Source: Deinococcus hopiensis KR-140 (GTDB taxonomy: Bacteria; Deinococcota; Deinococci; Deinococcales; Deinococcaceae). From it: a stretch of 64,000 bases of DNA. The notes under the pieces are model-generated. The model made no database searches. It was not told where the DNA came from and was given only the letters and a program-made list of their open reading frames with translations. Of this stretch, positions 1 to 9,827 are shown one piece after another; within the stretch, counting starts at the first letter, position 1, and every line of letters begins with the position of its first letter. The stretch spans positions 1-64,000 of the forward strand of contig CALPYF020000008.1 in NCBI GenBank assembly GCA_943327755.2, given 5' to 3'. The translations under genes were made by a program, and so were the position numbers.

Positions 1-1056
1 ATCAGCGGCAACACCGTCAAGCTCGTGAACGTCCCGCTGGACAAGATCGTCGACCAGTTCCTCAAGACCGCCAAGCAGAGCGCGGGCCCGGACGTGATCG
101 TGACCCTCCCGCAGGACCGCATCGGCCAGCTCGCCAAGGCCGGGGTCATCGAACCCATGGACGCCTACGTCACCCGCCGCGGCGAGGTCGACCAGACCAC
201 CGTGCGCGCCCTGACGGTCAGCGGCAAACTGTACGGCCTGCCCATGTTCGCCGAGAGCGTCGCGCTGGTCTACAACAAGAAACTCGTCCCGACCGCCCCC
301 GCCACCTGGGCCGACTTCATGAAAGCTGCCCGCAAGAACACCGACGCCAGCGCAGGCCGCTACGGCTTCCTGACCGACCTCAGCAACGCCTACATGAACT
401 ACGGGTTCTTCAGCGCGTACGGCGCGTACGTGTTCGGCGACAGCGGCGGCACCCTGGACCCCCGGGACATCGGCCTGAACAGCAGCGGCGCCAGCAAGGC
501 CCTGGCCCTGATGAACGACCTGCGCTTCAAGGACAAGCTGGTGCCCGCCGGCACGACCGGCGACAAGGTCAAGGCCGCCTTCCTGAAAGGCAACGCCGCC
601 ATGATCGTCACCGGCCCCTGGGACATGGGGGACATCAAGAAGGCCGGCATCAACTACGGCATCGCCACGTTCCCCACCCCCCCCGGCGCGACCGGCAAGT
701 GGAGTCCCTTCGTGGGCGTGCAGGGCGTCGTACTCAACGCCTACGGCACCCAGAAGCCCGCCGCGGCCGCCTTCGCCGAGGGGCTGGTCACGAGCGTCGC
801 GCAGCTCTCCTTCAACCAGGCGGGCGGCCGCATTCCCGTGAACCTGGGCGTCCGCGTACGCCTCGCGAGCAACTCGGTCGTGAGTGGCTTCGGCCGCGTG
901 ATCAGCGGCGGCACCCCCATGCCGAACATCCCCGAGATGGGACAGGTGTGGGGCCCCTGGAGCACCGCCGTGGATACCAGCGTGCAGAAAGCGGACCAGA
1001 ACTACGCCGCGCTGCTCGACACGGCCGTCAAGACGATGCAGAAGACCATCAAGTAA
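1..1056 (+). CDS. Sugar ABC transporter substrate-binding protein, 5' partial
   Basis: The reading frame is open from base 1, so the start and any signal peptide lie outside the window; 351 residues are visible. It resembles the MalE/family 1 extracellular solute-binding proteins that deliver maltose-type oligosaccharides to an ABC permease. Family-like segments are GLPMFAESVALVYNKKLVP, an AAFLKGNAAMIVTGPWD segment typical of the second lobe, and the C-terminal hinge region ending in TMQKTIK. No malF/malG permease genes follow; a strong hairpin closes the transcript immediately, so this is the last gene of its unit or stands alone. The family is clear; the exact substrate (maltose or trehalose) is inference. 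Confidence 0.88.
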   Translation: MSGNTVKLVNVPLDKIVDQFLKTAKQSAGPDVIVTLPQDRIGQLAKAGVIEPMDAYVTRRGEVDQTTVRALTVSGKLYGLPMFAESVALVYNKKLVPTAPATWADFMKAARKNTDASAGRYGFLTDLSNAYMNYGFFSAYGAYVFGDSGGTLDPRDIGLNSSGASKALALMNDLRFKDKLVPAGTTGDKVKAAFLKGNAAMIVTGPWDMGDIKKAGINYGIATFPTPPGATGKWSPFVGVQGVVLNAYGTQKPAAAAFAEGLVTSVAQLSFNQAGGRIPVNLGVRVRLASNSVVSGFGRVISGGTPMPNIPEMGQVWGPWSTAVDTSVQKADQNYAALLDTAVKTMQKTIK

Positions 1057-1064
1057 CGCGGGGA

Positions 1065-1105
1065 GAGGGGGGGCGCGGTCACATGAGCAGACCGCGCCCC
1101 CCCTC
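1065..1105 (+). terminator. Strong hairpin terminator after the MalE-like gene
   Basis: A perfect 16-bp inverted repeat (arms 1065-1080 and 1090-1105, 9-nt loop) starts 8 nt after the stop codon. There is no long T-run, as is common for terminators in this GC-rich sequence. Confidence 0.8.
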
Positions 1106-1126
1106 CCGTGAGACGCTGGACGCCCC

Positions 1127-1777
1127 ATGCGCCCGAACCCCCTCCCGAACCTCTTTCACCTGCTGAACGCCGGGGGACAACTCCCGCCCGACCTCGCCCC
1201 GCACATCGAGGAGGTCGGGCGGAGCGCCTTCCTGCGTCTCGCGGACCAGCTGGAACTGGACGGCGTGGACGCCGTGCTGTACACCAGTCCCTGGACGATT
1301 CCCGAGACGGGACTGGTCGGGAACGCCCCGGACGGCCACAGCGTCCACATTGCCGTGACGCCGGGCAGTCCGCACTTCCGGGCCGGGTGGCGGCGGGAAC
1401 TGCCCGCGACGCTCGCGCACGAACTGCATCACGCGCGGCGCTGGCGGCACGCAGACCTGGGGACGCTGCTCGGCGCCCTGGTGTTCGAGGGACTCGCCCT
1501 GCACTTCGAGGCCGGGGAGCGCGGCGAGGTGCCCCTGTACGCCCGCCCCACCACCGACCTGCACGGGCTGTGGAGGCGGGCGCAGGCGCAGCTGGACGGT
1601 CCGTACGATTATCACGCGTGGTTCATGGGGTCCGCCGCGCAGGACCTGCCCCGCTGGGGTGGGTACGCCCTGGGGTTCGAACTGGTCCGGCGCTTCCTGA
1701 ACGGGGCGGGTGGGGACGCGGTGACGCACGCGGCCATCCCGTCGGAGGACCTGCGGCACGCGTGGCCGCCCGCCTGA
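1127..1777 (+). CDS. DUF2268-type predicted Zn-dependent protease
   Basis: This 216-residue protein has a clear zinc-metalloprotease core, LAHELHHARRW (an HExxH motif near residue 103), followed by a downstream Glu in ALVFEGLALHFEA that could be the third ligand. This HExxH...EGLA arrangement is typical of the DUF2268 family. No signal peptide is visible, so it is probably cytoplasmic. The start at 1127 is the first good ATG after the preceding terminator; GACGCT, 8 nt upstream, is a weak match to the local -10 pattern. It ends 6 bp from the stop codon of the convergent dipeptidase gene. The substrate is unknown. Confidence 0.75.
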   Translation: MRPNPLPNLFHLLNAGGQLPPDLAPHIEEVGRSAFLRLADQLELDGVDAVLYTSPWTIPETGLVGNAPDGHSVHIAVTPGSPHFRAGWRRELPATLAHELHHARRWRHADLGTLLGALVFEGLALHFEAGERGEVPLYARPTTDLHGLWRRAQAQLDGPYDYHAWFMGSAAQDLPRWGGYALGFELVRRFLNGAGGDAVTHAAIPSEDLRHAWPPA

Positions 1778-1783
1778 CGCCGG

Positions 1784-2767
1784 TTACAGGCGGTGCGTGA
1801 GCCAGCGTGCCCAGTTGCTCCCCGCCACGCCGTCCCGCGCTTCGGCTGGCAGGTCATTCAGGAAGGCGGGCACGTCCATGTAGCGGTCCACGCCCGCCGG
1901 GGTCTTCTCGGCCCCGAACCCGCCGTCCAGGTCCGTGCCGAGCGCGACGTGCTCCCAGCCGACCAGGGACGCGTAGTGCCGGGCGTGTGCGGCGAGTTCG
2001 CCCAGGGGCACCGGGTCCACGCTGCCCTCGGGCAGGGGGCGGATGAAACGGTTGAGGAACACCAGTCCGATCACGCCGCCCGCCTGCGCGACGGCCCGGG
2101 CCATGTCGTCGGTCAGGTGACGGTTGCCGGGCACCAGGGCGCGGCTGTTGGCGTGCGTGGCGATCACCTGCGGGCCGATCTCCAGCGCCTCCCAGAACGA
2201 CGCGTCATCGAGGTGCGAGGCGTCCAGGGTCACGTGCAGGTCGCGCATGGCCTGCACGAGGTCACGTCCCAGCGGCGTGAGGGGCCCCGGGGCGTCCGTG
2301 CCGCCCGCAAAGCGGGTGCGGCCCCACGCCGGACCGATCACGCGCACGCCCCGCTCTGTCCAGAACGGCAGGTCGTCCGCGTCCCGGATCGGATCGGCGC
2401 CCTCCATCAGGAGCACCACGCCGGTGGCGTCGTCCCCGCCCCGCAGATGGGCGACGACCTCCTCGCGCGAGCGCAGCAGGCGGATGAGTCCCGCGTCCTG
2501 CCAGCGGTGGTACGTGTCCAGTTGCGCCAGCGCCTGCGCCCGCGCGCCCGCATGGTCACTGTATCCGCCCGGACTGCCTGCCCCGTGCGGCAGGGCGAAC
2601 AGCGTCCCGAAGCAGACGCGCACGCCCGCCGCGCGCAGTTCGGGCAGGCTGACGGTGGCCGTCTCGTCCGCGACGGGGTCCGCCGCGCGCAGCGCCTCCA
2701 GCGGGAGGGTCAGGTCACGGCCGTTCAGGGCGTTGAACGCGAGATCCAGGTGCCCGTCGATCAGCAC
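1784..2767 (-). CDS. Membrane dipeptidase family protein (peptidase M19)
   Basis: The 327-residue product matches the renal/membrane dipeptidase (M19) fold. It has an N-terminal DGHLDLAFN with the HxD metal ligands, a metal-site Glu in LLMEGADPI, the VTLDASHLDDASF stretch, a THANSRAL segment with another His ligand, and HVALGTDLDGG near the C-terminus. These enzymes hydrolyse L-D or L-L dipeptides with a binuclear zinc centre. It starts with GTG at 2767 and overlaps the end of the upstream HAD hydrolase gene by 7 bp, so the two are cotranscribed and probably translationally coupled. It faces the DUF2268 protease gene. Confidence 0.85.
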   Translation of the reverse strand: MLIDGHLDLAFNALNGRDLTLPLEALRAADPVADETATVSLPELRAAGVRVCFGTLFALPHGAGSPGGYSDHAGARAQALAQLDTYHRWQDAGLIRLLRSREEVVAHLRGGDDATGVVLLMEGADPIRDADDLPFWTERGVRVIGPAWGRTRFAGGTDAPGPLTPLGRDLVQAMRDLHVTLDASHLDDASFWEALEIGPQVIATHANSRALVPGNRHLTDDMARAVAQAGGVIGLVFLNRFIRPLPEGSVDPVPLGELAAHARHYASLVGWEHVALGTDLDGGFGAEKTPAGVDRYMDVPAFLNDLPAEARDGVAGSNWARWLTHRL

Positions 2768-3450
2768 GCGACCTCCAGTCCCTCGACGGTGTCCAGCACC
2801 TGCGCGAGGTCATGAATGGCCTCCGGATGGTCACCGCCGAGGTCGATCAGCAGGGCGTGCATGCCCAGCGCCTGGGCGGCCTGCACATTCTCGGGCTTGT
2901 CGTCCACGAACAGCACTTCCTCGGGACGGACACCCAGCGCGTCCGCCGCGTACTCGTACGCCCCGGCTTCCGGCTTGTGCGTACCGACCACGCAGGTCGC
3001 GACCGCCACGTCCACCAGATCGTCCAGACCCACGAACTGCAGGGTGCGGTCGATGCTGGGCAGGGTATTGCTGAGCACCCCGATCTTCAGGCCCCGGTCC
3101 CGCAGGGCCTGGAGGACCTCGCGGGCGTTCGCGACGGGCTTCATGTACGCCTCGTACGGCCAGCGCGCCATGAGCTGCGCCGCCTGGTCGTCCGTCAGAC
3201 CCAGGATGCCCGCGAGCTCCGCCGCGTAGGCCTGCCAGAAGTCGTCCTCCTGCGCCTGGGTGCGCAGATCCCACCAGTCCAGCGCGCGGCGGTTCCACTG
3301 CTCGCGCAGGGCCTCCCCGAAGGTGCGGGCGTCCAGGCCGAAGGTCGCCTGGCCCCACAGCGCGGCCTCGCGGTACACGCCGGGGTCGGTGAAGGCGATG
3401 GTGTCGTCCCGGTCGAACAGGACCGCGCGCAGGGGAGGGTGGCTGGGCAT
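2761..3450 (-). CDS. HAD-superfamily hydrolase
   Basis: A 229-residue phosphatase-like protein with all four HAD motifs: LFDRDDTIAF (nucleophile and acid-base Asp), GVLSNTLPSI (motif II Ser), the Lys in THKPEAGAYEYA, and LFVDDKPENV (motif III/IV acidic pair). An alpha-helical cap lies between motifs I and II, as in phosphoglycolate phosphatase and beta-phosphoglucomutase relatives. The start at 3450 is chosen because a TAGAGT -10 (3458-3463 reversed) sits 7 nt upstream, the leaderless layout used across this window; an in-frame start farther upstream lacks support. First gene of a two-gene unit with the M19 dipeptidase. Confidence 0.85.
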   Translation of the reverse strand: MPSHPPLRAVLFDRDDTIAFTDPGVYREAALWGQATFGLDARTFGEALREQWNRRALDWWDLRTQAQEDDFWQAYAAELAGILGLTDDQAAQLMARWPYEAYMKPVANAREVLQALRDRGLKIGVLSNTLPSIDRTLQFVGLDDLVDVAVATCVVGTHKPEAGAYEYAADALGVRPEEVLFVDDKPENVQAAQALGMHALLIDLGGDHPEAIHDLAQVLDTVEGLEVAC

Positions 3451-3527
3451 GCCGGACACTCTACGGCGAGCCGGGCGCGCCGGATTGTGGAAAGTTCCCC
3501 GGCCACTGCTTCCCCAGGCGCGAGATA

Positions 3528-3630
3528 TCCAGGTTTTTCGCAATCAAGTCCATATTTTAGGTATATAAAAGCAATGAAATAAAATCTAAACATCTCAGGA
3601 GGCGACCTTCCGCAACGATATTGCGAAAAT
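3528..3630. promoter_or_regulatory. AT-rich regulatory island upstream of the aminotransferase gene
   Basis: About 100 bp far more AT-rich than the surroundings. It is bounded by a perfect 10-bp inverted repeat, TTTTCGCAAT at 3535-3544 and ATTGCGAAAA at 3620-3629. A third, weaker half-site, TTCCGCAACG, lies at 3608-3617 and forms a compact palindrome with the right arm. The right arm overlaps the -35 hexamer TTGCGA (3621-3626) of the downstream promoter; the -10 is TAGGCT (3644-3649, 17-bp spacer). This layout suggests an operator with looping sites; no regulator gene is adjacent. Confidence 0.5.
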
Positions 3631-3656
3631 CGAACCGATCCGGTAGGCTGACCGCC

Positions 3657-4823
<1,167 letters not shown>

Positions 4824-4829
4824 GCGGTA

Positions 4830-4874
4830 TGAACGTGGCGGGCCACCCAGCACCGGGGCGGCCCGCCACGTTCA
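4830..4874. terminator. Bidirectional hairpin between convergent genes
   Basis: A perfect 15-bp inverted repeat (TGAACGTGGCGGGCC at 4830-4844 and its complement at 4860-4874) lies between the stop codons of the aminotransferase and phosphoesterase genes and can serve both transcripts. Confidence 0.75.
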
Positions 4875-4885
4875 CAAGCGTCGCG

Positions 4886-5590
<705 letters not shown>

Positions 5591-5664
5591 GGTTCGTTCA
5601 TCCTAGAGCAAAACGGCACAATTCGCCCAGGCATCCCCCCCGGCGGCCCCTATAGTGGCGGGCA

Positions 5665-7143
5665 ATGCCCACCCCCGCCACCGGCCTCCTGCTCGGCCTC
5701 CTGCTTGCCGCCTGCGGTCTCCCGCTGCCCTGGAGCTGGGCAGCCTTCATTCCCCTGGCGCTGATCCTGCCGTTCATCGCCGCTGCCGCCACCCCGAAGC
5801 AGGCCGCCGGACGGGCCTTCTGGGTGGGTTTCGGCTACTTCGGCCTGCACCTGTGGTGGCTGGGCGCGTTCCTGCACCAGCTGCTCGGCGCAGCCCCCCT
5901 GGTTCTCGTCCTGTTCGCGCTGGAGGGCGCGTTCCTGGCGGTCGCCGCGTTCCTCGCCACCAGCGTCACCCGTACCCGCACCGGGCGCATCTGGACGCTG
6001 GCCGGCGCGTGGGTGATTCTCGAGTGGCTGCGCTTCCTCGGCCCCCTCGCCTTCCCCTGGCCCACCCTGGGGTACACGCTGCTGCCCACCCCCGCTATCC
6101 AGATCGCGGACCTGGGCGGCGTGCTGCTGGGCAGCGTCCTCGTGACCTTCACCGCCGCCAGCCTCGCTCACGCCTGGGCCGAAGGGCAGCAGGGGAGACG
6201 CCCCCTGGCTCCCGCGCTGCTCGCCGCGGTCGCCTGGGCCGCCGCCCTGGGGTACGGCCTGACCCGCACGCCCGGCACCGGACCGGAACAGCCGATGCGG
6301 GTCATGCGCGTCACGTTCGACTCCTTCGCGCGCGCAAGCGGCGCGCTCACTCCAGACGAGCAGTTCGCCCAGACGCGTGCGGCCAGTCTTGACCGTCCCG
6401 CCGGAAGCGTCGTCGTCTGGAGCGAGACCGCCATCACGTACCCCGGTCCGCCTGATACCCGCGCGGACTTTCCCGGTCCCGGCATCAGCGGCGCGGGCGG
6501 ATACGATTTCAGGACCGATCCAGCCCATCCGCTGGCAGAGCCGCGCGAATACAATACGGCCGTTACACTCGACGCGGCTGGTCGCATCGTCAGTCGCAGC
6601 GACAAGACCAAACTCGTTCCCTTCGGCGAGGAATTCCCGTTCCAGCCCGTTCTCGGCCCGATCTACCGGATGATCCTGACCCCACTCGGGTTCGCCGTTC
6701 CCAACCTTCGCCCTAATGCCCAGCCCACACCTCTGAGTCTGAACGGCGTGCTGTACGGTGCGTACATCTGCTATGACAGCGTGTTTCCCCGGGTGGCGCG
6801 GGCGCTGGCCGGACAGGGCGCGCAGGTGCTCGTGAATCCCAGCAACGACGGCTGGTACAAGGGCTGGGGCGTGCAGCAGCACTTCAACATGGGCCGGGTG
6901 CGCGCCATCGAGACTCGGCGCTGGCTGGTGCGGAGCGTGAACAACGGCGTGGCGGGCGCGGTGAACGACCTGGGGCAGCCGGTGCAGCTCGTGCAGAGTG
7001 GCGAGCAGCTTCAGACGCTGGACGTGCGCCCCAGATTGCTGAGCGGGACGACGCTGTACGTCCGGGTGGGGGACTGGCCCGCGCTGGTGCTTGCGCTGGG
7101 CATGATCGGGTTCGGGGTCACGCGGCGGGAACGGATGTTCTGA
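5665..7143 (+). CDS. lnt: Apolipoprotein N-acyltransferase
   Basis: A 492-residue protein with six or so N-terminal membrane segments (LLLGLLLAACGLPLPWSWA onward) followed by a periplasmic nitrilase domain. The catalytic triad is visible: Glu in VVWSETAITYPG (about residue 253), Lys in DKTKLVPFGEE (about 313), and Cys in YGAYICYDSVFPR (about 368); NPSNDGWY is also diagnostic. Lnt adds the third acyl chain to lipoproteins. Deinococcus has an outer-membrane-like envelope, consistent with triacylated lipoproteins such as the one encoded at 9320. Start: TATAGT (5651-5656) lies 8 nt before the ATG, a leaderless arrangement. Confidence 0.92.
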   Translation: MPTPATGLLLGLLLAACGLPLPWSWAAFIPLALILPFIAAAATPKQAAGRAFWVGFGYFGLHLWWLGAFLHQLLGAAPLVLVLFALEGAFLAVAAFLATSVTRTRTGRIWTLAGAWVILEWLRFLGPLAFPWPTLGYTLLPTPAIQIADLGGVLLGSVLVTFTAASLAHAWAEGQQGRRPLAPALLAAVAWAAALGYGLTRTPGTGPEQPMRVMRVTFDSFARASGALTPDEQFAQTRAASLDRPAGSVVVWSETAITYPGPPDTRADFPGPGISGAGGYDFRTDPAHPLAEPREYNTAVTLDAAGRIVSRSDKTKLVPFGEEFPFQPVLGPIYRMILTPLGFAVPNLRPNAQPTPLSLNGVLYGAYICYDSVFPRVARALAGQGAQVLVNPSNDGWYKGWGVQQHFNMGRVRAIETRRWLVRSVNNGVAGAVNDLGQPVQLVQSGEQLQTLDVRPRLLSGTTLYVRVGDWPALVLALGMIGFGVTRRERMF

Positions 7144-7182
7144 GTGTTGGCGGCGGCACCCATATCCTGACTTCAATCGATC

Positions 7183-7210
7183 TCCGTTGATAAGGCATGT
7201 TATCATCGGC
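7183..7210. other. Candidate dif-like Xer recombination site
   Basis: A 28-bp site with the classic Xer architecture: left arm TCCGTTGATAA (7183-7193), 6-bp centre GGCATG (7194-7199), right arm TTATCATCGGC (7200-7210). The arms are inverted repeats matching at 9 of 11 positions, and the inner ATAA/TTAT bases agree with those of E. coli and Firmicutes dif sites. It ends 4 bp before the start codon of the adjacent Xer-type recombinase, and its right arm contains the -10 TATCAT of that gene. Established single-recombinase systems (XerS/difSL, XerH/difH) also place dif next to the recombinase gene. Alternative: an autoregulatory operator only. Confidence 0.55.
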
Positions 7211-7214
7211 GCGG

Positions 7215-8183
7215 ATGTCCGAAATCACGCCCTATGTCGGTGACCGCCTCGCCCAGGCCCGCGCGCTCGCTGGCCTCACCGACGAGGCCCTGCGGGTCCG
7301 CGCCATCACCGCCGCCCGGGACAAGGCCTTCGAGGACCTGTGGTCCCTGACCCTGGCGTACCTCAGCAGTGACACCAGTGCGGGCGTGCGCCTCAGCCCG
7401 CACACGCTGCGCGCGTACCGCAAGGGCGTCGAGGTCCTGCTGGGGCACGCCACCTCGAACGCCTGGAATCTGCTGCACCCCGGGCGGCGCGAGCCGGGCC
7501 TGTACGTGGCGGCCCTGACCGCCTCGGGCCTCAAGCCGGCCACGGTGCAGGCGCGCGTGGCGGCGGCAGGCGCGCTGTACCGGGCGCTGCGCTGGGCGGG
7601 CGCGACGGACGCCGACCCGTTCGCGGACGTGAAGCGCCCCAAGGACCGCACGAAGGGCGTGGTGAAGAACCCGCCGTACCGGGCGGATTTCGTGCAGGCG
7701 ATGCTGGAGGTGGCCGATCCCCGCGAGGCGGCGCTGCTGCTGCTGCTCACGCATGCGGGCCTGCGGATCGCGGAGGCGCTGTCGGTCGAGTGGGCGCACG
7801 TGAATCTGCCGGGGCGGCGCCTGCTCGTCGCGCACGGCAAGGGCGACAAGGCGCGGTTCGTGCCGCTGAGCGGTCGGCTGCGCGAGGCGCTGGAAGCGTT
7901 ACGGGCCGGGTCGGGTCCGGCGCCACAGGGGTACGTGCTGCCGTGGCGGGCGTATTCCACGGCGTATGAGCGGCTCCAGCGTCTCGCCCTGCAGTGTGGG
8001 CGGGCCCATGAGTTCCGGGGCTTTCATGCCGGACGCAAGTACGCGGGGACGCAGCTGTACGCGGCAGTCAAAGATTTCACGCGGGTGGCGGGATTCCTGG
8101 GGCACGAGCAGGTGGATACGACGCGGCGGTACGTGGAACTTCCGGAGGACGATCTGGCCGACGCGGTCGAGGCGTTCCGGTAG
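7215..8183 (+). CDS. Tyrosine recombinase, XerC/XerD family
   Basis: A 322-residue site-specific recombinase with an N-terminal core-binding (SAM-like) domain (about residues 30-135) and a C-terminal catalytic domain. All active-site residues are visible: Arg in THAGLRIAEAL, Lys in AHGKGDKARFV, His-x-x-Arg in FHAGRKYAG, the second His in FLGHEQVDTT, and the nucleophile Tyr in TRRYVEL. The length is slightly above the roughly 300 residues of XerC/D. The ATG at 7215 follows the -10 TATCAT (7201-7206) by 8 nt. No phage genes surround it, which favours a housekeeping chromosome-dimer role over a prophage integrase; the dif-like site directly upstream supports this. Confidence 0.85.
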   Translation: MSEITPYVGDRLAQARALAGLTDEALRVRAITAARDKAFEDLWSLTLAYLSSDTSAGVRLSPHTLRAYRKGVEVLLGHATSNAWNLLHPGRREPGLYVAALTASGLKPATVQARVAAAGALYRALRWAGATDADPFADVKRPKDRTKGVVKNPPYRADFVQAMLEVADPREAALLLLLTHAGLRIAEALSVEWAHVNLPGRRLLVAHGKGDKARFVPLSGRLREALEALRAGSGPAPQGYVLPWRAYSTAYERLQRLALQCGRAHEFRGFHAGRKYAGTQLYAAVKDFTRVAGFLGHEQVDTTRRYVELPEDDLADAVEAFR

Positions 8184-8280
8184 GTGTTGTACCCCTCGGG
8201 CGGTCTTGCCGGGGCCTTCCTGGGCTTCCTGTGAGCTCGCGCGGTTTTGGCCGTTCTGCACGCGATTTTTTGAAAACACG

Positions 8281-8318
8281 GAAATGACCGCCTGGGCAGG
8301 AGCCTCGGCGGTCATTTC
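8281..8318. terminator. Bidirectional terminator between recombinase and lipid kinase genes
   Basis: Perfect 12-bp inverted repeat (GAAATGACCGCC at 8281-8292 and its complement at 8307-8318, 14-nt loop) between two convergent genes. On the reverse strand it is followed by T-rich CGTGTTTTC, so it mainly fits the lipid kinase transcript. Confidence 0.75.
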
Positions 8319-8333
8319 AACGGTACTGGCCGG

Positions 8334-9284
8334 TCAGGTTTCCAGATCGTCCCGCTTCGCGGCGGTGAGGAACCGGATGGCGCCCGGCAGGATGCGCGCC
8401 TTGAACGGCGTGGTCTCCACGTGCAGTTCCCCATCGTACTGGAGCGGGAACGGCTCGGCCGCGTCCACCTCCACGGTGCGGGCCTCAATGGTCTCCAGGT
8501 TGCCGCTGAACATGGGATCACCCAGATTCAGTTTGGCCCGCACCGAATCGATCAGGTTCGGCAGGAGCCGCATCAGGTTCCCGGCCTTCATCAGGATGAC
8601 CGTGAAACGGCCGTCGCTGGGGCTGATGTCGTTCGTGATGGGCAGCCGGTAGTTCGCCATGCCGAAGTTGGCGATCATGACGCCGATCCCCTCGAACTCC
8701 CGCGCCTCCCCGTCGATCTTCAGGTGGAAGGTGGTCTTCTTCGGGTTCAGCTGCTTCATGGCGCTCATGACATACGCCATGGCTCCGAAGCGGTCCTTGA
8801 GTTCTTCGCTGTCGCGGATCATGCTGGCGTCCGCACCGGCACCGGCGAGCATGCAGAAGCCGCTCTTCTCGCCCTGCACCTCGATCTCGCCCATGTCGAC
8901 GCGCAGGCTGTGGCCATCACGGACGATGGCTGCCAGTCCCGCCGCGTCGTGCGGCAGGTCGAGGTTCTGCGCGATCAGATTGGCCGTCCCCGCCGGGAAG
9001 GCCAGCATGGGGACGTTCTTGTACTGCGCGGCGTACGCGAGGCTGCTGACGGTGCCATCGCCGCCTGCCCCGACGAGGTACGTGAACTGGTCGAGGTCCG
9101 TGACGTAGTCACTCATGGGCGTGTCTTTCTGAAGCTCACGCTCCACGACCTCGGCGCCGCTCTGGCGCAGCAGCTGAATGAACTGCGGCAGTTCACTGTC
9201 GCCGCTGCCGCTCTTGGGGTTGAACACCACGAGGACGCGGGTGCCGGTGCGGGGACCGCTGGGGGTGGGGACGTCGCCTGTCAT
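8334..9284 (-). CDS. Diacylglycerol kinase family lipid kinase (YegS/BmrU type)
   Basis: A 316-residue protein with the DAGK catalytic domain: VLVVFNPKSGSGD near the N-terminus, the nucleotide-binding VGAGGDGTVSSLAYAA (about residues 71-86) and FPAGTANLIAQNL downstream. The second domain contains the MLAGAGADASMI and VMIANFGMANY segments seen in bacterial YegS-like lipid kinases. Predicted to phosphorylate diacylglycerol or a related lipid at the membrane, using ATP. The gene is divergent from the lipoprotein at 9320 across a 35-bp gap that must hold both promoters; TAATAC lies 5 nt before the ATG. Confidence 0.87.
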   Translation of the reverse strand: MTGDVPTPSGPRTGTRVLVVFNPKSGSGDSELPQFIQLLRQSGAEVVERELQKDTPMSDYVTDLDQFTYLVGAGGDGTVSSLAYAAQYKNVPMLAFPAGTANLIAQNLDLPHDAAGLAAIVRDGHSLRVDMGEIEVQGEKSGFCMLAGAGADASMIRDSEELKDRFGAMAYVMSAMKQLNPKKTTFHLKIDGEAREFEGIGVMIANFGMANYRLPITNDISPSDGRFTVILMKAGNLMRLLPNLIDSVRAKLNLGDPMFSGNLETIEARTVEVDAAEPFPLQYDGELHVETTPFKARILPGAIRFLTAAKRDDLET

Positions 9285-9319
9285 CTCATGTATTAGACTG
9301 CCTGCACGGAGGAAAGGAC

Positions 9320-9691
9320 ATGCTGCGTTTCTTTGTTGCTTCTTTACTGATTGCTGGGGGGCTGGTGGCCTGTGCGCCTGCCCAGCAGGGCGCGTCCCAG
9401 ATGGTCACGGTCACCCCGGTGCTCATCAAGGCGTCGGAAGGCACCGCGCGCGGCGGCACCGTGACGATTCAGGGCCGGTACCTCGGTGGCCCCAGTACCG
9501 GCAAGGTGCGTCTGGGCGCGAATGAGCAGGGCGAGGGTGGCTACGTGTTTCCGCCGTCGGCCGTGCAGTCCTGGACTGACACCCAGATCGTGCTGACCAT
9601 TCCCACGGACGCCCCGGTGGGCGGCAGCTGGCTGTTCGTGGAGGTCGGCGCGATGCGCTCCACGGGCCTGCCGTTCAGCGTCAAGCAGTAA
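9320..9691 (+). CDS. Lipoprotein with a single IPT/TIG-like beta-sandwich domain
   Basis: A 123-residue secreted protein. The N-terminus LRFFVASLLIAGGLVAC is a lipoprotein signal peptide with the lipobox LVAC, so Cys18 should be acylated. The remainder (VTVTPVLIKASEGTARGGTVTIQGRYLGGPSTGKVRLGANEQ in outline) has the pattern of an IPT/TIG immunoglobulin-like domain, which often mediates protein or carbohydrate contacts. A strong Shine-Dalgarno (GGAGGAAAGG) precedes the ATG, unlike the leaderless genes nearby. Function unknown; membrane-anchored outside the cytoplasm. Confidence 0.75.
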   Translation: MLRFFVASLLIAGGLVACAPAQQGASQMVTVTPVLIKASEGTARGGTVTIQGRYLGGPSTGKVRLGANEQGEGGYVFPPSAVQSWTDTQIVLTIPTDAPVGGSWLFVEVGAMRSTGLPFSVKQ

Positions 9692-9701
9692 GGCGCGGTT
9701 C

Positions 9702-9741
9702 AGAGGGGGCGGCTGTCCGGGTTTCCGGGGGCCGCCCTCTC
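9702..9741 (+). terminator. GC-rich hairpin after the lipoprotein gene
   Basis: AGAGGGGGCGGC (9702-9713) can pair with GCCGCCCTCT (9731-9740) with a small bulge, 11 nt after the stop codon. No clear T-run. Confidence 0.5.
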
Positions 9742-9827
9742 CCCTGTCTTGCCCCCGGCGCCGTCCTGCTGCGTGGGCATTCCGGCGGATGGGGCTTTTG
9801 CCGTGCAGGCGCTATGCTGCTCGGGTT

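Noticed and set aside
1079..1800. Alternative frames overlapping the DUF2268 protease gene
   Set aside because: Only the frame at 1127 gives the HExxH motif and a normal composition.
7183..7210. Interpretation as a phage attachment site
   Set aside because: No phage genes and no direct repeat pair flank the recombinase; the 11-6-11 structure fits dif or an operator better.
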